DNA from: Acidimicrobiaceae bacterium
Lineage (GTDB): Bacteria > Actinomycetota > Acidimicrobiia > Acidimicrobiales > UBA10347
Length of the DNA stretch: 5,274 nucleotides
Direction: 5' to 3'
Assembly (NCBI GenBank): GCA_003485885.1
Contig: DNHM01000087.1
Span: forward strand, 1 to 5,274
The notes below the pieces were generated by a model, which saw nothing but the letters and a program-made list of their open reading frames with translations, ran no database searches and was not told the DNA's origin. Positions 1 through 4,712 of the stretch are shown here, in pieces (position 1 is the first letter of the stretch; every line of letters starts with the position of its first letter). Made by a program: the position numbers and the translations under genes.

Positions 1-198
1 TCCGGCGCCGACTTCGGACATCGCAGTAGTAATGATCCCGAGCGCGGAAACTGCCTGTTCGTACGTATCGGTGCCATCGAGCGCATCCATCGCTGCGCAC
101 GTACCAGCCACGTGAACCTGATTTCCTGCCCGAACAGCACGGCAATAACCGTGCACATCCTCGAAGGGGCTTCCGGATGCAACATTCTGTCGTCTCAT
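1..198 (-). CDS. RidA/YjgF-family protein, N-terminal part (runs off left edge)
   Basis: The minus strand reads open from an ATG at 198 to the window edge, giving 66 residues that begin MRRQNVASGSPFED. The segment GYCRAVRAGNQVHVAGTCA (about residues 18-36) matches the N-terminal beta-strand pattern of the RidA/YjgF/UK114 family. In that family a phrase like 'fsrAvrvGn.vfvsGt' follows an S-G-S-P-[FW]-E opening. Family members are trimeric proteins of about 110-150 residues, and many hydrolyse reactive enamine/imine intermediates. The conserved arginine that defines active RidA deaminases lies in the C-terminal half and is not visible, so catalytic activity cannot be judged. The start is supported by the family-like N-terminus and by a TANNNT box exactly 6 nt upstream. 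No Shine-Dalgarno sequence is seen. The gene lies 111 bp downstream of the acyl-CoA dehydrogenase on the same strand but appears to have its own promoter, inside an inverted repeat. Confidence 0.85.
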   Translation of the reverse strand, partial: MRRQNVASGSPFEDVHGYCRAVRAGNQVHVAGTCAAMDALDGTDTYEQAVSALGIITTAMSEVGAG

Positions 199-202
199 CT
201 AT

Positions 203-253
203 GCAAATTAGGTGCGTGATGCACGAAATACGTACACCACGCTCCTAATTTGC
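203..253. repeat. Long imperfect inverted repeat between ACAD and RidA genes
   Basis: The arms 203-225 and 231-253 pair at 20 of 23 positions around a 5-nt centre (AAATA, 226-230). The outer 16 bases, GCAAATTAGGTGCGTG at 203-218 against CACGCTCCTAATTTGC at 238-253, have a single mismatch (213/243). The other mismatches are 219/237 and 222/234. Each arm also holds a small near-palindrome around AATT, and the two AATT centres are 41 bp apart, roughly four helical turns. The left arm contains the RidA -10 hexamer. Two readings are possible: an operator for a dimeric regulator, or an RNA hairpin ending ACAD transcription. No T-run follows on the minus strand, which weakens the intrinsic-terminator reading. 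Confidence 0.7.
205..210 (-). promoter_or_regulatory. Putative -10 box of the RidA-family gene (leaderless type)
   Basis: On the minus strand the hexamer TAATTT is followed by six bases (GCATAG) and then the ATG at 198. A transcription start about 7 nt after a -10 box would fall on the start codon, so the mRNA would be leaderless. No purine-rich ribosome site lies before the ATG. No convincing -35 box is visible at 17-18 bp spacing. The hexamer lies in one arm of the inverted repeat 203-253, so a protein bound there would be expected to affect this promoter (inference). Confidence 0.55.
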
Positions 254-309
254 GTTACAGCTCTTCGCGTTACGGGTCTTTGGGCCAGAGGTCTGGGTGT
301 CGGGGTGGG

Positions 310-1635
310 TTAGTCGAGCCAGCTGGCGGGGGCGCCTCGTTGGACCTTGTTGAACCGGCTGGCGAACGACGGCGTCTCGAACATCTCTGCGCTGCCGCCG
401 TAGCCGAACAGGTACTGGCCAACACGACGCATCTGCATCTCTTCAGAGCCCTCGGTGATGCGATAACGACGATGGTGACGGAAGATGTGTTCGAACGGCA
501 TGTGACGGCTATAGCCGATCCCACCATGCACCTGGATTGCCTTGTCAGCAGCCTCGCCTACCAAACGATTGGCTTGGTAGTTGCACATTGCGACCTTGTC
601 GGAGATCTCGGTGCCGTGTTCGACCTGATCGAGCTGCCACGCCGTCTTTCGGATGAGCTCGCGCAACATCGCGGCCTGGGTGTGCAGTTCAACAAGCGGG
701 AACTGGATGCCCTGATTTACCGACAAGGCACGCTCGTGGATCATGCGTTCACGGGCGTACTTCACGGCCTCGTTGATGCAGTACTGGGCCGCACCCAAAC
801 TCGATGCGGCTTGACGGATGCGGTTCTCGTGCACAAACAGTTGCGCTGTGGCGAGTCCCTGGCCTTCTGGCCCGAGCATGTCTGACTCCTTGACCCGCAC
901 ATCGGTCAACGTGACTTCGGCATGGTCGGTCGGCATGTTGTAGGTCCACCACATGAACTCGACCTTGAATCCGGGAGAGTCAACCGGGACGATGAAGTTG
1001 GTGATGCCAGCGGCCTCGCCTGGACTGCCCGAGGTGCGGCAGAAGATGTAGTCGTGGGTTGCGGCATGCATACCGGTGTTCCATCGTTTGGCACCGTTGA
1101 TGACCCATTCATCGCCGTCTTTGTAGGCGTTGGTCTCCATACGAGTGGCATCGGTGCCGAACATTGGCTCGGTTAGGCCGAAACCGATTCGAGCGTTGCC
1201 CTCGAGCATCTTCGGAATCCAGTAGTCCTGCTGCTCTTGCGAGCCGTATTTCTCCATCATCAACACCGTCGGGAAGTTGCCGACGATCGATGACTCGTTC
1301 TGTAGATCGTTGTGCAGTCCGAGCCCCTTGGCCGCGAGATGTTCGCGAATAATGGCCATGCCCAGGTTCGAGCCGTCCTTTCCACCAAAACGCTCGGGCA
1401 GGTGCCAGCGCAGGAAACCAGCGGCGTCGGCTCGGCGTTTCATCTCCTTGAGCAGCTGCTCCCACTCTTCGTTCGGCCAGCCGTTGCGATCCCAGTCAGT
1501 GCGACTGTCTTCACGTCGATGGTCGAAGAATCTGATGTTGTCGTTCTCGCGCTCAAGCGGCTTGATCTCGTCCTCGATGAACTGATCGAGCTGGTCGAGT
1601 AGATCTTGAATGTCGGCCGGGATGTTGAAGTCCAT
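310..1635 (-). CDS. Acyl-CoA dehydrogenase family protein
   Basis: This 441-residue cytosolic flavoprotein would introduce an alpha,beta double bond into an acyl-CoA, reducing FAD. Length and order fit the ACAD fold: an N-terminal helical domain (about 1-150), a middle beta domain (about 153-250) and a C-terminal helical bundle (about 262-410). GLTEP at 153-157 with FGTDA at 159-163 matches the 'alTEP.aGSD' flavin-binding segment. WVINGAKRWNTG (177-188) matches the 'l.G.K.fitn' strand. VHGGIGYSRHMPFEHIFR (369-386) is the C-terminal ACAD signature. TEGSEE follows, with E395 in the place of the catalytic glutamate of medium-chain enzymes. The C-terminus extends about 30 residues past the bundle. 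The ATG at 1635 is chosen because the N-terminus reads as a normal ACAD start and a TANNNT box lies exactly 6 nt upstream. The gene is divergent from the MFS transporter with 87 bp between starts. Substrate chain length or branching cannot be inferred. Confidence 0.95.
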   Translation of the reverse strand: MDFNIPADIQDLLDQLDQFIEDEIKPLERENDNIRFFDHRREDSRTDWDRNGWPNEEWEQLLKEMKRRADAAGFLRWHLPERFGGKDGSNLGMAIIREHLAAKGLGLHNDLQNESSIVGNFPTVLMMEKYGSQEQQDYWIPKMLEGNARIGFGLTEPMFGTDATRMETNAYKDGDEWVINGAKRWNTGMHAATHDYIFCRTSGSPGEAAGITNFIVPVDSPGFKVEFMWWTYNMPTDHAEVTLTDVRVKESDMLGPEGQGLATAQLFVHENRIRQAASSLGAAQYCINEAVKYARERMIHERALSVNQGIQFPLVELHTQAAMLRELIRKTAWQLDQVEHGTEISDKVAMCNYQANRLVGEAADKAIQVHGGIGYSRHMPFEHIFRHHRRYRITEGSEEMQMRRVGQYLFGYGGSAEMFETPSFASRFNKVQRGAPASWLD

Positions 1636-1641
1636 GAACCG

Positions 1642-1647
1642 ACCCTA
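1642..1647 (-). promoter_or_regulatory. Putative -10 box of the acyl-CoA dehydrogenase (leaderless type)
   Basis: TAGGGT on the minus strand lies exactly six bases (CGGTTC) before the ATG at 1635, the same geometry as three other genes here. The AGGG within it is too far from and too unlike an ideal Shine-Dalgarno to be persuasive. No clear -35 hexamer is visible. It shares the 87-bp divergent spacer with the MFS promoter on the other strand, so both genes could be co-regulated. Confidence 0.45.
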
Positions 1648-1710
1648 CGAGATCACCCGGTTTCGGCGAGAACCGAGAGGGATCTGGACTTTCGTCTTGG
1701 GCCCAGCCAC

Positions 1711-1716
1711 TAACGT
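1711..1716 (+). promoter_or_regulatory. Putative -10 box of the MFS transporter (leaderless type)
   Basis: TAACGT is followed by six bases (TGAGCT) and the GTG start at 1723. No Shine-Dalgarno precedes the GTG; only a weak GAG is seen 2 nt upstream. The spacing again places an expected transcription start on the start codon. GGACTT at 1687-1692 is a very weak -35 candidate at 18-bp spacing. Confidence 0.5.
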
Positions 1717-1722
1717 TGAGCT

Positions 1723-2940
1723 GTGTCCGAGACGAAGATCGATCATGTGTCGATCGGTGTGCTGGGTGTCCTCACGATCTGCGCCTACGGCTCGTGGTAC
1801 TACTCGTTCGGGGTGCTCCTTGAGCCAATCCGTAGCGACACGGGTTGGAGCGAATCAACTCTTGCCTCGTCGTTCTCCGCTGGCACGGTCCTGATCGGCA
1901 TGTCCGCGTTGTTTGGGGGACGGATGCTCGACCGCGTCGGCCATCGTCCCGTCTTCCTGCTTGGCGGTGTGGTCGGTACGACCGGGCTCGTGACCGCGTC
2001 CACAGCGACCCATGTCGCGTTGTTCTTCGTGGGTGCCGCCATCGGGCTTGCCGCATTCGGGTCCCTGGGCTTCTATCACGTGACCATGACAACCGCGGTC
2101 AGGCTCAATCCGGACCAGCCGACGCTGGCCATCGCGGTGCTGACCATCTGGGGGGCATTGGCATCAGCAATCTTCCTGCCGGGTTCTGACTGGCTGCAAT
2201 CCGAACTCGGCTGGCGTGTCGCGGTGCGGGTGCTTGCCTGCGTGACGGGTCTTGCGTTCCTGACCGCGGCAGCGGTCCTGCCAGCAACCGAAGCTGTTGC
2301 ACCTACCGCACGACCGTCGGTGCGGCAGGTCTTAGCGTCCACGGTGTCAGCACCTGCGCCCCGTTTGTTCACCATTGCTGTCGGGTTCGGTGGCCTGGCC
2401 ATGTCGACCATGCTCGTGTTCCAGGTTCCCGTCATGACCGCAGCTGGACTTGGCAGCGCCACAGCGGCGTCAATGGCCGGGCTCCGCGGTTTCTGCCAAC
2501 TCGGAGGCCGGATTCCGCTCTCGCCGCTCGTGAACTGGCTGGGGCGTGATCGGGCGTTGATCCTGGCGTTCGCTGCTATGACGATTGGTGGCGTTTTGTT
2601 GTCCGCTGCAGGCAACATGCCAATAGCGGTGGCATTCGCAATCGTGGCTGGCTTCGGCATCGGCGCGTTCAGTCCGCTGCAGGGCATGAAGGGCGAAGAA
2701 CTGTTCGAACGAGACCAGCTGGGCGCAACTATGGGTGTCTACGGAGCCGTGTTACTGCTGGTTGGATCACCCGGGCCAATCATCGGCGGGGTGATCTTGG
2801 AACGCACCGGCGAAGCGCGGTGGGTGACCCTTATCGTGATCGGTGCAGCAACGATTGCACTAACAGCAACCGTATTGCTGGCACGCTTGTCACGTTCGGG
2901 CCCCACCACACACCCGGAACGAGCTACATCAACAGGGTGA
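1723..2940 (+). CDS. Major facilitator superfamily (MFS) transporter
   Basis: This 405-residue inner-membrane secondary transporter has a GTG start. Hydrophobic segments fit the 12-helix MFS plan, at roughly 11-30, 45-65, 77-92, 98-118, 134-154, 166-186, 213-236, 245-260 (weak), 278-294, 300-318, 336-358 and 367-388. The cytoplasmic linker between the halves is about 187-210. GGRMLDRVGHRP (65-76) is the MFS motif A between helices 2 and 3, and a degenerate copy follows helix 8 (GGRIPLSPLVNWLGRDRAL). The N-terminal YSFGVLLEPIRSDTGWS pattern resembles monocarboxylate/oxalate-formate-type MFS proteins, suggesting an organic anion as substrate, but that is inference. The hydrophilic tail (about 390-405) is short and poorly conserved-looking. 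The gene is divergent from the ACAD, so uptake or efflux of a compound processed by that enzyme is plausible. Its last 17 bp overlap the convergent MaoC-type gene. Confidence 0.93.
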   Translation: MSETKIDHVSIGVLGVLTICAYGSWYYSFGVLLEPIRSDTGWSESTLASSFSAGTVLIGMSALFGGRMLDRVGHRPVFLLGGVVGTTGLVTASTATHVALFFVGAAIGLAAFGSLGFYHVTMTTAVRLNPDQPTLAIAVLTIWGALASAIFLPGSDWLQSELGWRVAVRVLACVTGLAFLTAAAVLPATEAVAPTARPSVRQVLASTVSAPAPRLFTIAVGFGGLAMSTMLVFQVPVMTAAGLGSATAASMAGLRGFCQLGGRIPLSPLVNWLGRDRALILAFAAMTIGGVLLSAAGNMPIAVAFAIVAGFGIGAFSPLQGMKGEELFERDQLGATMGVYGAVLLLVGSPGPIIGGVILERTGEARWVTLIVIGAATIALTATVLLARLSRSGPTTHPERATSTG

Positions 2941-3373
2941 GCATTTCGTAGAGCACCGCTGGCTTCTCGTTGCCTACGACATGAATGGTGGCTTCGCTGG
3001 TTAGGAGCGTGCCCGGGCCCTTGGCTTCGGCCTTGAGTAAACGCGAACGTGCGTGCAGCGTCGACGGAACTGGCACCGGCGACAGGAACCGCAGCTTGTT
3101 AGCGCCGTAGTTCACACCGTTAGATACACCTTCGAGGTCAACCGGGAGCTTGACGATCGAGGCCATCAAGCTGAGCGTGAAGAAACCATGCGCAATCGGG
3201 CCGCCGAACGGGCCGGCATTCGCCCGCTCAACATCGATATGAATCCACTGGTGGTCCCCAGTCAACTCAGCGAAGAGGTTGACCTTTTCCTGGGTCATTT
3301 CAAATGTTTGGCCCCAATCGCTGAACTCTTCGCTGATCGAGGCGTTGATGGCATCTATGTCGTCAAATCGCAT
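2924..3373 (-). CDS. MaoC-like (R)-enoyl-CoA hydratase / hydroxyacyl-thioester dehydratase, HtdZ-type
   Basis: This 149-residue single hot-dog-fold protein reversibly hydrates trans-2-enoyl thioesters to (R)-3-hydroxyacyl thioesters. NLFAELTGDHQWIHID (32-47) is the hydratase-2 motif, with D40 and H45 as the expected catalytic pair. GPFGGPIAHGFFTLSL (54-69) is the following overhanging segment. NYGANKLRFLSPVPV (about 88-102) is the second conserved stretch. GDHQWIH in place of the commoner GDxNPxH, and the overall length, closely resemble mycobacterial HtdZ (Rv0130), a dimeric hydratase, as I recall its sequence. Orthology is inferred, so no symbol is assigned. The ATG at 3373 has a TANNNT box exactly 6 nt upstream. 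The gene is divergent from the FabH-like gene and convergent, with a 17-bp overlap, with the MFS gene. Confidence 0.93.
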   Translation of the reverse strand: MRFDDIDAINASISEEFSDWGQTFEMTQEKVNLFAELTGDHQWIHIDVERANAGPFGGPIAHGFFTLSLMASIVKLPVDLEGVSNGVNYGANKLRFLSPVPVPSTLHARSRLLKAEAKGPGTLLTSEATIHVVGNEKPAVLYEMLTLLM

Positions 3374-3379
3374 GCCAAA

Positions 3380-3385
3380 AAGCTA
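3380..3385 (-). promoter_or_regulatory. Putative -10 box of the MaoC-type hydratase (leaderless type)
   Basis: TAGCTT on the minus strand lies six bases (TTTGGC) before the ATG at 3373. No Shine-Dalgarno is present. The box lies only 5-10 bp from the upstream candidate start of the divergent FabH-like gene (3390), which makes that upstream start less attractive. No good -35 hexamer is seen. Confidence 0.5.
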
Positions 3386-3426
3386 GTGCATGTCCGTTGA
3401 ACAACAGCTACTGCAGCCGTCCGAAC

Positions 3427-3432
3427 TACCTT
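3427..3432 (+). promoter_or_regulatory. Possible -10 box of the FabH-like gene
   Basis: TACCTT lies 8 nt before the ATG at 3441, which would allow a leaderless or nearly leaderless transcript. The spacing is two bases longer than at the four other genes and no -35 element is visible, so this is weaker. Neither candidate start (3390 or 3441) has a Shine-Dalgarno. Confidence 0.25.
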
Positions 3433-3440
3433 TTGATCCA

Positions 3441-4499
3441 ATGCAGTCAGTAATTGTCGGAACCGGAATGGCTATCCCAGACCATTGTGTGACTAATCAT
3501 GATCTCGCAGCGATCATGGACACAACCGACGAATGGATCACCAAACGAACCGGCGTGCGCCAGCGATTCTGCTGTGCGCCTGGAGTTGGTTCCTCGGAGT
3601 TGGCCATCGAAGCGTGCACCATGGCGTTGGCAGATGCCAATGTTTTGCCATCCGATGTCGATCTGCTCGTCACCGCGACCATGACACCAGATGAGTTCGT
3701 ACCGGGTATTGCACCCACGGTCCAGCACGGATTGGGCCTAGGCCAGGTGGGCGCCTTCGACATCCGACAACAGTGCAGCGGGTTCCTCTATGGACTCGAC
3801 ATGGCCGACGCTGCGATCGTGTCCGGACGGGCCCGAACCGTGTTAGTTGTCGGGGCCGAGAGCCACACCGGCTACATGCCGTACGGGTCATCGTGGGAGA
3901 TCCTGCGAGGTCAGCGAACCGGACCGCCAGACGCCGAAGCGTATGCCACTGCTACCGAAAGCCGAGCGTGGAGCGTGTTGTTCGGCGACGGCGCGGGCGC
4001 AGTGGTGCTGCAAGCCGACCCCGATGCACCCGGTGTGTTGAGCAGTGTGTTGAACACCGACGGCACGCTCTCGGACCTCATTCGGGTCCGAGCAGCAGGC
4101 TTCAAACAACAACCATGGCTCGACATTGCCCAAATCGCCGCTGGCATGCACCATCCGACCTTTAACGGCCTGGAGTTGTTTCGACAAGCTGTGCGGCGAA
4201 TGCCCGAGGCTGTGCGTCATGTTGTCGATGCTGCCGGACTGACGCTCGCCGACGTCGATGTAGTAGTCGCGCATCAGGCAAACGAACGAATTCTCGACGC
4301 GGTTCGCAAGGAGATGAATGTTGGCACCGACATCATCCCCAGCAACATCGCCCGGTACGGAAATACAACCGCCGCAACCCTGCCACTGTTATTTCACGAA
4401 CTACGCCAGGACGGCCGCATCCCGTCGGGAGCGCTCGTATGTTTCACCGCATTCGGCGCCGGCGCCCACTGGGGCGCACTCCTGTACCGACACCCCTAA
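3441..4499 (+). CDS. 3-oxoacyl-ACP synthase III (FabH/KASIII-like) family protein
   Basis: This thiolase-fold condensing enzyme would join an acyl starter, usually acyl-CoA, to a malonyl-type extender by decarboxylative Claisen condensation. Two starts are possible. The frame opens at ATG 3390 (369 aa), but ATG 3441 (352 aa) gives MQSVIVGTGMAIPD, aligning exactly with the start of E. coli FabH, and has a possible -10 box before it, so 3441 is preferred. Counting from 3390, the catalytic triad is complete: C129 in QQCSGF, H295 in AHQAN and N325 in YGNTTAATLP. DEWITKRTGVRQR (47-59), FGDGAGAVVL (198-207) and the C-terminal FGAGAHWGALLYR are family hallmarks. H-to-N spacing equals E. coli FabH (30), but C-to-H is about 34 longer, with about 23 extra residues just before FGDGAG. 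This suggests a specialised pocket rather than housekeeping FabH. The substrate is unknown. Confidence 0.93.
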   Translation: MQSVIVGTGMAIPDHCVTNHDLAAIMDTTDEWITKRTGVRQRFCCAPGVGSSELAIEACTMALADANVLPSDVDLLVTATMTPDEFVPGIAPTVQHGLGLGQVGAFDIRQQCSGFLYGLDMADAAIVSGRARTVLVVGAESHTGYMPYGSSWEILRGQRTGPPDAEAYATATESRAWSVLFGDGAGAVVLQADPDAPGVLSSVLNTDGTLSDLIRVRAAGFKQQPWLDIAQIAAGMHHPTFNGLELFRQAVRRMPEAVRHVVDAAGLTLADVDVVVAHQANERILDAVRKEMNVGTDIIPSNIARYGNTTAATLPLLFHELRQDGRIPSGALVCFTAFGAGAHWGALLYRHP

Positions 4500-4532
4500 C
4501 GGACACGCAGGGTCAGACCCTCGGTGTCCGTT
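4498..4532. terminator. Hairpin over the FabH-like stop codon, probable transcription terminator
   Basis: AACGGACAC (4498-4506) pairs with GTGTCCGTT (4524-4532) over 9 bp. A 2x2 internal mismatch (GC/CG) follows, then AGGGT (4509-4513) pairs with ACCCT (4517-4521) around a CAG loop. The stem begins within the TAA stop (4497-4499). There is no T-run on either strand, so it would be a non-canonical, U-poor terminator of the kind often proposed in actinobacteria. It could act in both directions, since the crotonase gene converges from the right. The alternative is a small palindromic repeat element. Confidence 0.6.
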
Positions 4533-4634
4533 GAAACCTTGACGGCCTCGTAGGAGGTATGCGGGGTAGCGACGCGCTCCAGGATCGCCGACGCAGGAAC
4601 TCGAACTACCGGCTCACCGGGACCGTTGACCGAG

Positions 4635-4653
4635 AAACCCCAAAACAGGGTTT
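4635..4653. repeat. Small inverted repeat downstream of the crotonase gene
   Basis: AAACCC (4635-4640) and GGGTTT (4648-4653) form a 6-bp stem with a 7-nt loop. It lies about 60 bp beyond the crotonase stop on the minus strand and could help end that transcript. The stem is short and has no T-run after it, so this is weak. Confidence 0.3.
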
Positions 4654-4656
4654 GAG

Positions 4657-4705
4657 CGAGGAACGAGCGGAAAGCCGGACTACCCGAGGGACGAGAGGAA
4701 ACCCG
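4657..4705. repeat. Imperfect 21-bp direct repeat, 28-bp period
   Basis: Bases 4657-4677 and 4685-4705 match at 18 of 21 positions. Both are variants of cgagg-acgag-ggaaa-ccg, with differences at the 6th, 12th and 18th bases. The period of 28 is not a multiple of three. The stretch is purine-rich on the plus strand. It may be a duplicated remnant of non-coding sequence. Confidence 0.5.
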
Positions 4706-4712
4706 TACTCCC

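Larger units (their letters stand above)
4500..4712 (-). other. Intergenic stretch with an unexplained minus-strand reading frame
   Basis: About 210 bases separate the two convergent genes. On the minus strand a frame stays open through this interval and ends at a TAG (4498-4496) that overlaps the FabH-like TAA by two bases. Its last ~60 residues have protein-like composition and codons typical of the neighbours (for example FLAQTLFWGFSVNGPGEP and RVATPHTSYEAVKVS). No ATG, GTG or TTG in this frame lies between 4712 and the stop, and upstream it runs out of frame under the crotonase gene. It is therefore either a gene remnant or a chance open frame. I do not recognise the peptide. The direct repeat 4657-4705, out of register by one base in this frame, argues against intact coding. 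Confidence 0.25.

Noticed and set aside
252..273. Seven-base direct repeat GCGTTAC (252-258 and 267-273)
   Set aside because: It is too short to be distinguished from chance and has no clear relation to the larger inverted repeat.
284..300. Palindrome CCAGAGGTCTGG just beyond the ACAD stop, as a terminator
   Set aside because: The two-base loop is too tight and opening it leaves a 4-bp stem. No T-run follows.
250..885. A 211-codon open frame on the plus strand
   Set aside because: It lies antisense to the acyl-CoA dehydrogenase, whose motifs are unmistakable. The frame has no recognisable domain and is the usual antisense shadow in GC-rich DNA.
2076..2687. A 203-codon open frame on the minus strand
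   Set aside because: It is antisense to the MFS transporter, has an Ala/Pro/Arg-rich composition without domain features, and has no promoter of the type seen at the real genes.
4580..4620. tRNA-like TTCGA segment on the minus strand (GTAGTTCGAGTTCC)
   Set aside because: The flanking bases do not form a T stem, and no acceptor, D or anticodon arms can be drawn around it.
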